This document shows positions 11,885 through 20,983 of a stretch of 64,000 bases of DNA, in pieces. Within the stretch, counting starts at the first letter, position 1. Each line of letters opens with the position of its first letter. A program made the translations under genes and the position numbers. The notes below the pieces were generated by a model. It worked only from the letters and a program-made list of their open reading frames with translations. It searched no databases and was not told the origin of the DNA. The DNA comes from Rhodococcus sp. IEGM 1381 (lineage in GTDB: Bacteria > Actinomycetota > Actinomycetes > Mycobacteriales > Mycobacteriaceae). The stretch covers positions 248,001-312,000 of the forward strand of contig NZ_JASHKQ010000002.1 in NCBI RefSeq assembly GCF_030056795.1. The letters are read 5' to 3'.

Positions 11885-12841
11885 CTATCCCTTGTGCTTC
11901 TTGACTGCGTCGGTCAGCTGCGGCGCGACGTTGAACAGGTCACCGACGATGCCGTAGTCGGCGATCTCGAAGATGGGAGCCTCTTCGTCCTTGTTCACTG
12001 CGACGATGGTCTTCGAGGTCTGCATTCCGGCGCGGTGCTGGATGGCTCCGGAAATGCCGAGTGCAACGTACAGCTGCGGGGAGACGGTCTTACCCGTCTG
12101 GCCCACCTGGAACTGGCCCGGGTAGTAACCGGAGTCGACGGCAGCGCGCGAGGCACCGACTGCGGCACCGAGCGAATCGGCGAGCTCCTCGACGACCGAG
12201 AACTTGTCGGCGCTGCCGACGCCACGTCCGCCGGAGACGACGACTGTCGCCTCGGTGAGCTCCGGACGGTCGCCGCCCACGATCGGGTCACGCGAGGTGA
12301 CCTTGACGGTGCCGTCTTCCTGCGCCGGCACCTCGACGGTTTCGCGAGTTCCTGCTCCGGCCTTCGGCTCGGCCTCGACTGCGCCGGGACGCAGCGAGAT
12401 GACCGGAACGTCGCCGTTCGCCTTCGCCTCGACGGTGAACGCGCCGCCGAAGATCGAGTAGACGGCACTGCCGTCGTCGTTCAGCGAGACGACGTCGTTG
12501 TGGTAGCCCGAGCCCAAGCGCGCAGCGAGCCGTCCCGCAACTTCCTTGCCCTCGATCGTGGCCGCGGTGATGATCGCCGCAGGCGAGACCGACTCCGCGA
12601 GTGCCGACAGGACGTCGACCTTCGGGGTGACCAGGAATCCGTCGATGTCGTCGGACTCGGCGGCATAGATCTTCTCGGCACCGGCTTCGGTCAGCGCGTC
12701 GGCCACCTTGTCGGTGGTGCCGACCGGGCCGGTGACGACCGCGGACGGCTCACCCAGTGCGCGAGCGGCGGTGATCAGCTCGGAGCTGACCTTCTTCAGT
12801 GTTCCCTCGACGTGCTCCACGAGCACGAGTACTTCTGCCAT
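11885..12841 (-). CDS. etfA: Electron transfer flavoprotein subunit alpha
   Basis: The FAD-binding alpha subunit of ETF. It carries electrons from acyl-CoA and other dehydrogenases to the membrane ETF:quinone oxidoreductase. The C-terminal FAD domain is clear: [41 protein letters not shown] and [17 protein letters not shown]. The 318-residue length is normal. It follows etfB by 42 bp on the same strand with a strong terminator after it. The orthologue in M. tuberculosis is fixB (Rv3028c). Confidence 0.97.
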   Translation of the reverse strand: MAEVLVLVEHVEGTLKKVSSELITAARALGEPSAVVTGPVGTTDKVADALTEAGAEKIYAAESDDIDGFLVTPKVDVLSALAESVSPAAIITAATIEGKEVAGRLAARLGSGYHNDVVSLNDDGSAVYSIFGGAFTVEAKANGDVPVISLRPGAVEAEPKAGAGTRETVEVPAQEDGTVKVTSRDPIVGGDRPELTEATVVVSGGRGVGSADKFSVVEELADSLGAAVGASRAAVDSGYYPGQFQVGQTGKTVSPQLYVALGISGAIQHRAGMQTSKTIVAVNKDEEAPIFEIADYGIVGDLFNVAPQLTDAVKKHKG

Positions 12842-12883
12842 GACTTGCTCCTCGTTTGTCTTCGATTGCTCGGTGGGGCGGGA

Positions 12884-13684
12884 TCAGATGATCTTCTGGC
12901 CTACGAGGTAGGCGGAGATCTTGTCGCCGCCGTCGCCCTCGTCGGTCAGCCGCTCGCCGGCAGTCTTGGGAGGCTTGGGGGTCGACGAGGTAACCGTCGT
13001 GCCCGCATTGTCGACACCGACGATGCCGTCCTCGACACCGATGTCGGCCAACGTGATGGTCTGCACCGTCTTCTTCTTGGCGGCCATGATGCCCTTGAAC
13101 GACGGAAACCGGGGCTCGTTGATCTTCTCGGTGACGCTCACGATGGCGGGCAGCGTGGCCTCGAGGCCGAAGATGCCCTCGTCGGTCTCGCGCTCGCCGG
13201 TGACCTTGCCGTCGGCGACGATGAGCTTGCGCATCTGCGTCAGCGCCGGAATCTGCAGGTATTCGGCAATGATCGCGGGGACTGCACCGGTCCGTCCATC
13301 GGTGGCCTCGTTGCCGGCGATGATGAGATCGGCCGGCTCGTCGTTCTCGAATGCGACGTTGCCCAACGCTGCAGCCAGGGCGTACCCGGTCTGGATGGCA
13401 TCGGAGCCGTGCAGGCTCGGATCGTTGAGGTGCACTGCGCTGTCCGCACCCATCGACAGAGCCTTGCGAATCGCGTCGGTGGCGCGATCGGGGCCTGCGG
13501 ACAGAACCTTCACCTCACCGCCCTGAGCTTCCTTGATGAGCAATGCCTCTTCGACGGCCCGCTCGTTGATCTCGTCGAGGACGGCGTCGGCAGCCTCGCG
13601 ATCGAGGGTGTAGTCACCGTCGGTGAGCTTGCGCTCGGACCACGTGTCTGGAACCTGTTTGATCAAAACAACGATGTTCGTCAT
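12884..13684 (-). CDS. etfB: Electron transfer flavoprotein subunit beta
   Basis: The beta subunit, which binds AMP and docks partner dehydrogenases. The N-terminus NIVVLIKQVPDTWSERKL and the ETF-beta signature region (about residues 155-180, with AIVSVTEKINEPRFPSFKGI) are typical. Length 266. It is the first gene of etfBA. Its promoter lies in the 181-bp divergent gap shared with the SAM methyltransferase gene, which contains a palindrome at 13793-13810. Confidence 0.96.
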   Translation of the reverse strand: MTNIVVLIKQVPDTWSERKLTDGDYTLDREAADAVLDEINERAVEEALLIKEAQGGEVKVLSAGPDRATDAIRKALSMGADSAVHLNDPSLHGSDAIQTGYALAAALGNVAFENDEPADLIIAGNEATDGRTGAVPAIIAEYLQIPALTQMRKLIVADGKVTGERETDEGIFGLEATLPAIVSVTEKINEPRFPSFKGIMAAKKKTVQTITLADIGVEDGIVGVDNAGTTVTSSTPKPPKTAGERLTDEGDGGDKISAYLVGQKII

Positions 13685-13792
13685 GGGTCTGCGTCGACCT
13701 CCTGGTCATGTTCTGCTGATCGTGAGTGTTCTAACGGTTCGTGCAGTTCTGGTGGTGCAGTTCTACGGCCTGAGACGAGGTTACCTCACCGT

Positions 13793-13810
13793 AGTTACTC
13801 ATGGGTAACT
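13793..13810. promoter_or_regulatory. Palindrome AGTTAC-N6-GTAACT in the etfB/methyltransferase divergent promoter
   Basis: A 6-6-6 inverted repeat surrounded by further GTTACC/GGTAAC-like copies (about 13778-13815). Its position between divergent starts, about 110 bp before etfB and 55 bp before the methyltransferase gene, suits an operator. The regulator is unknown. Confidence 0.4.
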
Positions 13811-13865
13811 TACCTCCCCGTCCGTCCGACCATACATCTGCGCCCCGACTGTTACGGAGACCACG

Positions 13866-14693
13866 TTGGCTTACCTCTCCCACGCCTCCACTAACCTTCC
13901 GTCGGTGAACGATTCTTCGGCTCAGGCACCGGTACCGGAACCACTCCCCCTCACCGGCGAGAGAACAGTGCCGGGTATCGCCGAGGAGAACTACTGGTTC
14001 CGCCGACACGAGGTGGTCTACCGAGACCTGGTCGAGCGGTGCCGAGACCGCACCGTACTCGAGGCCGGATCGGGAGAAGGCTACGGGGCCAACATGATTG
14101 CCGATGTTGCAACGCAAGTCATCGGTCTCGACTACGACGCCTCTGCAGCCTCGCACGTGCGTGCGCGCTACCCCCGGGTGACGATGCTGCGCGGCAACCT
14201 CGACCGCCTTCCGTTCGCCGATTCCACCGTCGACGTCGTCGTCAACTTCCAGGTGATCGAGCACCTCTGGGACCAGGGCGCGTTCCTCGCCGAAGTGCAT
14301 CGGATTCTCAAACCCGGCGGCACGCTCTTGATCAGCACACCCAACCGGATCACGTTCTCGCCGGGCCGCGACACACCGCTCAATCCGTTCCACACCCGCG
14401 AGCTCGACGCCGCCGAGCTGACCGAACTTCTCGTCGACGCTCGCCTCGAGGTCACCCAACTCGTCGGGGTCCGACACGGCAGCACGTTGGCCGCCCTCGA
14501 TGCCAAACACGGCGGTTCCTTCATCGACGCGCAGATCGAACGGGCTCTGGCGGGCGAGCCGTGGCCGACCGAGCTTGCCGAGGACGTCGCGGCGATCACG
14601 ATCGACGACTTCGAGATCGCCGCCGACCGCATCGACGAGAGCCTCGACCTGGTTGCAATCGCCCACAAGAGCTCGACTTCGGTGATCGGGTGA
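13866..14693 (+). CDS. SAM-dependent methyltransferase of the MGLP-type polysaccharide cluster
   Basis: A 275-residue class I methyltransferase with motif I VLEAGSGEGYG, an acidic motif II end (VIGLDYD) and VDVVVNFQVIEHLWDQ. It strongly resembles M. tuberculosis Rv3030, including the TGERTVPG...ENYWFRRHEVVY start and the ISTPNRITFSPGRDTPLNPFHTREL region. In mycobacteria this locus is linked to methylglucose lipopolysaccharide, so a sugar O-methylation role is plausible but inferred. I chose the TTG at 13866 because GGAG lies 6-7 bp upstream. An in-frame GTG at 13905 lacks a ribosome site. It overlaps the GH57 gene by GTGA. Confidence 0.85.
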   Translation: MAYLSHASTNLPSVNDSSAQAPVPEPLPLTGERTVPGIAEENYWFRRHEVVYRDLVERCRDRTVLEAGSGEGYGANMIADVATQVIGLDYDASAASHVRARYPRVTMLRGNLDRLPFADSTVDVVVNFQVIEHLWDQGAFLAEVHRILKPGGTLLISTPNRITFSPGRDTPLNPFHTRELDAAELTELLVDARLEVTQLVGVRHGSTLAALDAKHGGSFIDAQIERALAGEPWPTELAEDVAAITIDDFEIAADRIDESLDLVAIAHKSSTSVIG

Positions 14694-16249
14694 CATCCGG
14701 CACCACCGTGCCGGGCATGTTCTCTCTGGTGCTGCACTCCCACCTCCCGTGGTTGGCCAATCACGGCAGATGGCCCGTAGGCGAGGAATGGCTCTACCAG
14801 TCCTGGGCCGACTGCTACCTGCCGCTCATCGCGGCCCTGGAGCGACTGGCCGACGACGGCCACACCGATGTGCTGTCACTCGGTGTCACCCCGGTTCTGG
14901 CCGCCCAACTCGACGATCCGCACTGCCTGTCGGGTATGCATCACTGGCTTGGCAATTGGCAATTGCGCGCCCACGAAGCCGCCGATCGCGAACTGTCCGT
15001 TCGCGAACACCGAGGTGCGGCCGCTGCCCTGCAACAATTCGAGACACGCTGGCGGCACGGCGGATCCGCAGTGCTTCGGCCGCTGCTCGATGCCGGGACG
15101 GTCGAGTTGTTGGGCGGACCGCTCGCGCACCCGTTCCAGCCCCTGCTCCATCCGCGTCTGCGTGAATTTTCTCTCCGAGAAGGTCTGCTGGACGCCCAGG
15201 CACGCTGGGGCACCGCCCCGTCGGGCATCTGGGCACCGGAATGCGGCTTCACCCCCGGGATGGAATCCGAGTACGCGGCGACCGGCGTCTCGCACTTCAT
15301 GGTCGACGGCCCCGCGATGCGCGGTGACACCTCCCTCGGCAGGACCGTGTGGGATTCGGACGTTGTCGCGTTCGGCCGAGATCTTCCGGTCAGCTATCGC
15401 GTCTGGTCACCCAGATCGGGTTATCCGGGACACGGTGCCTATCGGGATTTCCACACCTACGATCACGACACGGGTCTCAAACCCGCCCGAGTCACCGGCC
15501 GCACGGTCGCCTCGAACGACAAGGCCCCCTACGATCCCGAGCGGGCTGCGGCCACGGTGGATCGCCACGTCGCAGACTTCGTGGACGTGGTTCGTCGACG
15601 CCTGGTCTCGGAATCCGATCGGATCGGCCGCGACGCTCTGGTCGTGGCCGCATTCGACACCGAGCTGTTCGGACACTGGTGGCACGAGGGCCCCCAGTGG
15701 CTCGAAAAGCTCATGCGCGCACTCCCGGCGGCCGGAATCACCGTCGGCACGCTGAACGACGCACGCGAGCAGGGGTACGTCGGTGCACCGCTCGAACTGC
15801 AGGATTCGTCGTGGGGATCGGGCAAGGACTGGCGAGTGTGGGCAGGAGACGATGTCGCCGACCTGGTGGCGCTCAATTCCGAGGTCTCCGGTACCGCGCT
15901 CGACGCCGTCGACGCCGCTCGGGCGGACCGACGCCGCATCGGTGGGCCCGAACTACGCAATCGGGTCAGCGATCAGATACTGCGTGAGACACTGATGGCA
16001 GTGGCCAGCGACTGGGCATTCATGGTCAGCAAGGACTCCGCCGCCGGTTATGCGCGGGAACGCGCGCACGTCCACGCGCACGCGCTGCGCGAGATCGCTG
16101 CTGCGGCCAGCGACGGTTCGACAACCCGGGCGGCCGAACTGGCTAGGCAGTGGAACCGCGCGGACGGATTGTTCCCCGCGTTGGACGCGCGCCGCCTGCC
16201 CGGCGCGCACCGTGGCAGCGAGCCTGAACCAGCAGGGGGACGTCGATGA
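14690..16249 (+). CDS. GH57-family 1,4-alpha-glucan branching enzyme (DUF1957 type)
   Basis: A 519-residue glycoside hydrolase family 57 protein. Conserved region 1 is HSHLPW (residues 16-21), the nucleophile region is GIWAPECGF (Glu184), and the acid/base region is AFDTELFGHWWHEG (Asp323). Such enzymes form alpha-1,6 branches in alpha-1,4-glucans. The M. tuberculosis counterpart Rv3031 lies in the same order with Rv3030 and Rv3032. The GTG at 14690 overlaps the upstream stop as GTGA. The 3' end overlaps the next gene by ATGA, so methyltransferase, branching enzyme and glucosyltransferase are translationally coupled. Confidence 0.9.
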   Translation: MTSGTTVPGMFSLVLHSHLPWLANHGRWPVGEEWLYQSWADCYLPLIAALERLADDGHTDVLSLGVTPVLAAQLDDPHCLSGMHHWLGNWQLRAHEAADRELSVREHRGAAAALQQFETRWRHGGSAVLRPLLDAGTVELLGGPLAHPFQPLLHPRLREFSLREGLLDAQARWGTAPSGIWAPECGFTPGMESEYAATGVSHFMVDGPAMRGDTSLGRTVWDSDVVAFGRDLPVSYRVWSPRSGYPGHGAYRDFHTYDHDTGLKPARVTGRTVASNDKAPYDPERAAATVDRHVADFVDVVRRRLVSESDRIGRDALVVAAFDTELFGHWWHEGPQWLEKLMRALPAAGITVGTLNDAREQGYVGAPLELQDSSWGSGKDWRVWAGDDVADLVALNSEVSGTALDAVDAARADRRRIGGPELRNRVSDQILRETLMAVASDWAFMVSKDSAAGYARERAHVHAHALREIAAAASDGSTTRAAELARQWNRADGLFPALDARRLPGAHRGSEPEPAGGRR

Positions 16250-17493
16250 AGATCCTGATGGTGTCGTGGGAATACCCTCCCGTGGTGGTCGGCGGACTCG
16301 GTCGGCACGTTCATCACCTGGCGACCGAACTGGTCCGCTGCGGACACGAGGTCGTGGTTCTGTCGCGTCGACCCACCGGTACCGACGCCGCCACACACCC
16401 GACCTCGCATCACATCGAGGACGGCGTGCTCGTCGTTGCCGTCGCGGAAGACCCGGCTCACTTCGTCTTCGGGGAAGACATGCTCGCGTGGACCCTCGCG
16501 ATGGGCCACGCGATGGTCCGGGCCGGTGTCGCGCTGGGCAAGCCGGGCCTGGGCGAGGGCTGGCAGCCCGACGTCGTCCATGCCCACGACTGGCTCGTTG
16601 CGCACCCCGCCATCGCTCTGGCCGAGTTCTACGACGTACCTCTCGTCTCGACCATCCACGCCACCGAGGCCGGACGTCACAGTGGCTGGATCTCCGGTCC
16701 CGTCAACCGTCAGGTGCATTCCGTCGAATGGTGGCTGGCCAACGACTCGGATGCGGTCATCACCTGCTCGGCGTCGATGCGAGACGAGGTGACCACGTTG
16801 TTCGGTGTGTCCGAGTCGACGGTGAAGGTCATTCGCAACGGAATCGACGGATCCACCTGGAGCTTCCGGCGACGAGAGCCCAGATCCGAGCCCGCCAAGC
16901 TGCTCTACGTCGGCCGGCTCGAATACGAGAAGGGCATCCAGGACGCAATCGCCGCCCTACCTCGTATTCGGCGGAGCCACCCGGGTACCACTCTGCACAT
17001 CGCCGGTGAGGGAACGCAGTTCGGGTGGTTGGCCGGGCTGGCGCGCACTCACCGGGTGAGCCGGGCAGTGTCCTTCCTGGGCAACCTGGACCACACCGAG
17101 TTGCTCGGTTGGCTGCACGGAGCCGACGCCATCGTCCTGCCGAGCCGATACGAACCGTTCGGCATCATCGCCCTCGAGGCCGCGGCCGCAGGCACTCCGT
17201 TGGTCGCGTCCACGGCAGGTGGACTCGGCGAAGCAATCGTCGACGGTGTCACCGGACTGTCCTTCGCGCCCGCGGACGTCGCCGGGCTGGCCGCGGCCGT
17301 GCGGAGGGTGCTCGACAACACCGACGCCGCGCAGGAACGCGCGGTAGCGGCCCGAGAACGCCTCACTGTCGACTTCGACTGGAAACACGTCGCCGAATCG
17401 ACGGCCCGGGTCTACCTGGAAGCCAAGCGTAAAGTTCGACATCCTCTGGGCCGTCCGCACATCGTCGAACGCGCCCTTCCTGGCCGTACCTGA
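16246..17493 (+). CDS. GT4-family alpha-1,4-glucosyltransferase (GlgA/Rv3032-like)
   Basis: A 415-residue retaining glycosyltransferase of the GT-B fold. The N-terminal domain starts MKILMVSWEYPPVVVGGLGRHV (a glycogen-synthase-like glycine loop), and HAHDWL follows. The C-terminal domain carries the sugar-nucleotide motif PSRYEPFGIIALEAAAAGTP with the paired glutamates. In mycobacteria the homologue elongates alpha-1,4-glucans, including the precursor of methylglucose lipopolysaccharide. It is the third gene of a coupled trio, and a hairpin follows its stop. Confidence 0.9.
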   Translation: MKILMVSWEYPPVVVGGLGRHVHHLATELVRCGHEVVVLSRRPTGTDAATHPTSHHIEDGVLVVAVAEDPAHFVFGEDMLAWTLAMGHAMVRAGVALGKPGLGEGWQPDVVHAHDWLVAHPAIALAEFYDVPLVSTIHATEAGRHSGWISGPVNRQVHSVEWWLANDSDAVITCSASMRDEVTTLFGVSESTVKVIRNGIDGSTWSFRRREPRSEPAKLLYVGRLEYEKGIQDAIAALPRIRRSHPGTTLHIAGEGTQFGWLAGLARTHRVSRAVSFLGNLDHTELLGWLHGADAIVLPSRYEPFGIIALEAAAAGTPLVASTAGGLGEAIVDGVTGLSFAPADVAGLAAAVRRVLDNTDAAQERAVAARERLTVDFDWKHVAESTARVYLEAKRKVRHPLGRPHIVERALPGRT

Positions 17494-17505
17494 GCCGCCT
17501 GACGC

Positions 17506-17541
17506 GCACGGAACTTCGTGGTGGGCGACCAAATTCCGTGC
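17506..17541. terminator. Hairpin between convergent GT4 and acyltransferase genes
   Basis: GCACGGAA (17506-17513) and TTCCGTGC (17534-17541) form an 8-bp stem, extended inwards by two A-T pairs after one mismatch. It lies in the 57-bp gap between convergent genes, so it can act in both directions. Confidence 0.55.
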
Positions 17542-17550
17542 ACCTCGCTG

Positions 17551-18312
17551 TCAGCTCTCCCGCGCCGCCTCGGCCTGACCGAGGGCCTTCTTGCGCGCAA
17601 TGTCCTCCAGCGCCGCAATGTATTTCGCGCGCTCTGCGGCACCGGCTTCCCAGGCGTCCTTGCGGTTGCGGACGACTTTGGCAGGGGCACCGACGGCGAT
17701 GCTGTAATCGGGGATCTCGCCCTTGACCACGGCATGGGCACCGAGAACGCAGCCGCGCCCGATCCTGGTCTCGCGCAGAATCGTCACCTTGGCGGCGATC
17801 CAGGTGTCCGGCCCTATTCTCACGGGCCCCTTCACGATTCCCTGATCCTTGATGGGCATGTTCACATCGTCCATCCGGTGGTCGAAATCGCAGATGTAGC
17901 ACCAATCGGCCACCAGTGTCGACGCGCCGATCTCGATATCGAGGTAGGTATTGACGACATTGTCCTTGCCGAACACCACCTTGTCGCCGATCCGCAGCGA
18001 ACCCTCGTGGCAACGAATGGCATTGCCGTCGCCGATGTGTACCCAGCGCCCGATCTCGAGACGCGAAAGCTCGGGGGTGGAGTGGATCTCGACGTTCTTG
18101 CCGAGAAACACCATCCCCTTGAGGATCACGTGCGGATTGGCCAGCTTGAACTTCGCCAGTCGGTAGTACCGCACGAGATACCAGGGTGTGTACGCCTTGT
18201 TCGCGAGCACCCAATCGAGGGACGCACGCGTGAGGAAACGCGCCTGCTCGGTATCGCGTCGTCTCGACCCGCGCCAGCGTGTCCGCAGCGGCGCGTTCCA
18301 CATACTCGTCAT
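17551..18312 (-). CDS. Left-handed beta-helix (hexapeptide) acyltransferase
   Basis: A 253-residue protein with many isoleucine-patch hexapeptide repeats across about residues 60-220 (for example IGRWVHIGDGNAI, IGDKVVFGKDNVV, IGPDTWIAAKVTI) and a C-terminal cap. The final SIAVGAPAKVVR is the classic end of LbH acetyltransferases. It has long been placed with the methylglucose lipopolysaccharide cluster in mycobacteria (Rv3034c), where an acyltransferase is needed. Acetylation of the polysaccharide is inference, and sugar-nucleotide or other acceptors are possible. It faces the glucan cluster from the opposite strand. Confidence 0.8.
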   Translation of the reverse strand: MTSMWNAPLRTRWRGSRRRDTEQARFLTRASLDWVLANKAYTPWYLVRYYRLAKFKLANPHVILKGMVFLGKNVEIHSTPELSRLEIGRWVHIGDGNAIRCHEGSLRIGDKVVFGKDNVVNTYLDIEIGASTLVADWCYICDFDHRMDDVNMPIKDQGIVKGPVRIGPDTWIAAKVTILRETRIGRGCVLGAHAVVKGEIPDYSIAVGAPAKVVRNRKDAWEAGAAERAKYIAALEDIARKKALGQAEAARES

Positions 18313-18460
18313 GGTCGTTCACCCTAGTTTCTCGTTCGCCCGCACTCTGCCTGCACCCGTCGGCGGGCTAGGGTTGCCTGTCGACTGTTGCCAGTCGGCG
18401 CAGGAGAGCAGGACGCCCCGGCACCGCGTCGGGCACGGAAGACCTTATGGGGAGCGATCG

Positions 18461-19783
18461 ATGCACGGCGTCAGGGCCCACGGCAGGACCGGCAGAAAGG
18501 TCACTGCGTTCGCCGCTGCGTTTGTGCTGGTGACCCTGAGCGGTTGCAGTTCCGACACCACCGCAATCGAACCGCTCTCACCCGATTCGTGGCCCGCCTC
18601 CCACGCGAACGCGAACAACAGTGGATCGACCGCAGTGTCTGTCGACTCTCCCCTCACGTTGGACTGGACCCGGCCCACCGGCGGCACCGTGAGCTCTCCG
18701 GTGTCCATCGGCTCGACGGGTCAGATGTTCGTCACCGCCGCCACCGAATCCGGGTGCAACCTCTTTTCCTTCGAGATCGACTCCGCTCGCAAGCGTTGGT
18801 GCAATCGCGTCGGGCCATCGGTCGTGACCTCAACGCCCACCGTCGACTCCGCGATCAACGTGTACATCGGTGACGACGGCGGCATGAACTCGTACAACGA
18901 TCACGGGCAACTTCGTTGGCGGACACCGGCGTACGGGGTGCCGAAGTCCGCTCAGTTCCTCGGGGACGGGAGCGTGCTCTCGGTGACCCAGATGGGTCAG
19001 GTCAGCGTTCTGGACACCCAGAACGGGCAGCTTCGAGTGCCCATCCTCGATCTCGTTCCGACGCCGAACTTCCTCACCGATCCGAACTCGGATTTTCAGC
19101 CGGTCGACACCGGGCTCGCCGAATGCAGTGTGGGAGGGTCGGAATGCCTCGTCCCCGCCGCACCAGCGGTCGACACCGCAACCGGAGCAATCTATCTCAC
19201 ACTGTGGCGTCCGGGTTCGATTGCGCCGCAACTTGTTTCATTGCAATACAACCGCGACGGATCCCCCGGACTCACCGAACGCTGGTCCTCGGACCTCCTG
19301 CCCGCAGGAGTCGCGTCGTCTCCGGTGTTGTCCGAGGACGGGTCGACGGTCTACGTGGCGGACGTCGACGGCCGGTTGACCGCGTTCGACACCGCAGACG
19401 GGCTACAGAAGTGGACCGAGGGCACCGGACTGGGAGTCGGGGCATCCCCGTCGATCGCCGCGGACGGCACCATCGTTCCCGCCGGCGGTGACGGCACCCT
19501 GATGGGATTGCGCGACAACGGCGATTCCGTCGAGCGAGTCTGGGTGCGCGACGACATCGAACAAGCAGGAACAGCAGCACAATCCGCAGACGGCCGCGGC
19601 CACACCGTCGTCCGCGACGGCACCGGACTGGCGCTGCTCACCTTCGATTCGGCTACCGGCAACACAGTGGACTCACAGCCTGTTCCCGACGTCGTCGGTG
19701 CCACGGTCGGCACGTCCATCGGGCCGGACGGACAGGTCGTCACCGCGAGCTACCTGGGTGAGATCTTCACCTACACCGACTGA
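18461..19783 (+). CDS. PQQ-like beta-propeller lipoprotein
   Basis: A 440-residue exported protein. The N-terminus has a basic region, a hydrophobic segment and lipobox LSGC, so it should be lipid-anchored outside the membrane. The mature part consists of PQQ/BamB-like blades with recurring SSPVLSEDGSTVYVADVDGRLTAFDTADG-type segments. No catalytic residues are evident, so it is probably a scaffold or binding protein. The M. tuberculosis relative is Rv3035. The ATG at 18461 is preceded by GGGGAG with 7-bp spacing. Its 3' end overlaps the convergent THUMP-like gene by 13 bp. Confidence 0.85.
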   Translation: MHGVRAHGRTGRKVTAFAAAFVLVTLSGCSSDTTAIEPLSPDSWPASHANANNSGSTAVSVDSPLTLDWTRPTGGTVSSPVSIGSTGQMFVTAATESGCNLFSFEIDSARKRWCNRVGPSVVTSTPTVDSAINVYIGDDGGMNSYNDHGQLRWRTPAYGVPKSAQFLGDGSVLSVTQMGQVSVLDTQNGQLRVPILDLVPTPNFLTDPNSDFQPVDTGLAECSVGGSECLVPAAPAVDTATGAIYLTLWRPGSIAPQLVSLQYNRDGSPGLTERWSSDLLPAGVASSPVLSEDGSTVYVADVDGRLTAFDTADGLQKWTEGTGLGVGASPSIAADGTIVPAGGDGTLMGLRDNGDSVERVWVRDDIEQAGTAAQSADGRGHTVVRDGTGLALLTFDSATGNTVDSQPVPDVVGATVGTSIGPDGQVVTASYLGEIFTYTD

Positions 19784-20943
19784 TCCGTCGCCCCGGGCGA
19801 ACAGACGAAGGACACCGCGGACCGATCGATGCGGGTGATCACCACCGAGTGCGCGACGGTTCCGCGAAGCTTGAGCTTGGGCCGCAGTGTAGCGGGATCC
19901 ACGTCGACTCCGCGCACGAGAATCTCGACCGAGCCGCAATCCATCCGATTCAGTTGCTGCCGAAGCACTTTCTCGGAGAACTTGGACTGCTCCAGAATCC
20001 GAAAGCCGCGTACCCCCGCAGGTACCGTATCCCCGGTCAGGTATGCGATCCTCGGATCGAGTTGCCACAGACCGAATCTGGCGCCGTAGTGACGAACCAG
20101 ACCAGCCCTGACCACAGCGCCGTCGGGGTCGACGATGTAGCGCCCTGGCGGCCGAACCGGAATGTCGTCGGATTCGGCATCGGTGATGTCCAGCGCGCTG
20201 CCATCGGATCGAAGAACTGCCGCACGACGCCGAACGCCCCTCTCGCTGAGCCCTTCCGACCAGAGGCACGCTTCGCGCACTCCCCCGTCGAGCGAGACCA
20301 CCTCGATCTCGCCGGGCCAATCGACAGCGTCGAAGTCGAGACCGGGAGCACATTTGACAACCAGATCTCGGCCGCGATAGGCGTCGAACAGGTCCGGTAA
20401 CGGAGGTTGCAGCGCTGCCGGATCATGGCGTCGCCGCCCGCCCGCTCGGCGACCAGGATCAGCGACGACGACGGTCCCCCGCGTCGTCGGTGTCAGTGCG
20501 TCGGCCCGCAGCAGCGTGGCAGCAGGCACGTTGTGCGCGGCCATCCGAAGCCGGATCGGGTCGAGATCGCTCCCCACCGCCAACTCGGCCGATCCGACCA
20601 GCACGGCCAGTTCACTGCCGATGGAGCACGTGACATCGTGTACTCGACGGCCGGCCAGTCGAGTCGCGCGCCTGCAGGCGACGAGCGTCGGAGTGGCTTG
20701 CTGGACGGCGTCGTCGGTCACCAGCCAATGATCGGAGTCGATCAGTTTCACTCGGGCCTTGCGGCGGACCGTGACAGTTTCGATCAGGGCGCTCGCGTGG
20801 TCGGGGAAGCGAGTGCGCACCGAGGCTGTGTCGCGCACCGACGTTCGAGCGTTCAGCTCGAGATCGTCGACCGCAGCAAGAGCTCCGGCACCGGCCTCGC
20901 TTCGTAGGAAGTCGAGGTCGGTGCCGGTGAATTCGTAGCCCAT
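19771..20943 (-). CDS. THUMP-like/class I SAM methyltransferase-fold protein (Rv3037c-like)
   Basis: A 390-residue protein with a Rossmann methyltransferase core: VHDVTCSIGSELAVL as a modified motif I, VGSDLDPIRLRMAAHNV as motif II, and a VVVADPGRR segment. A C-terminal domain resembling THUMP-like RNA-binding modules runs from about 290 (RGFRILEQSKFSEKVLRQ). RNA methylation is plausible, but motif I departs from the usual DxGxGxG, so activity is uncertain. It ends the five-gene minus-strand run and overlaps the convergent lipoprotein gene by 13 bp. Confidence 0.75.
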   Translation of the reverse strand: MGYEFTGTDLDFLRSEAGAGALAAVDDLELNARTSVRDTASVRTRFPDHASALIETVTVRRKARVKLIDSDHWLVTDDAVQQATPTLVACRRATRLAGRRVHDVTCSIGSELAVLVGSAELAVGSDLDPIRLRMAAHNVPAATLLRADALTPTTRGTVVVADPGRRAGGRRRHDPAALQPPLPDLFDAYRGRDLVVKCAPGLDFDAVDWPGEIEVVSLDGGVREACLWSEGLSERGVRRRAAVLRSDGSALDITDAESDDIPVRPPGRYIVDPDGAVVRAGLVRHYGARFGLWQLDPRIAYLTGDTVPAGVRGFRILEQSKFSEKVLRQQLNRMDCGSVEILVRGVDVDPATLRPKLKLRGTVAHSVVITRIDRSAVSFVCSPGATDQSV

Positions 20944-20983
20944 CAGCGGACTCGAGCGCAGAGTCTGCGGCGGTCCGAGCCGA

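Noticed and set aside
14039-14689. Long Arg-rich open frame in phase with the GH57 gene, upstream of its start
   Set aside because: It is antiphase to the methyltransferase gene, has the low-complexity Arg/His composition of shadow frames, and the GTGA overlap at 14690 explains the real start.
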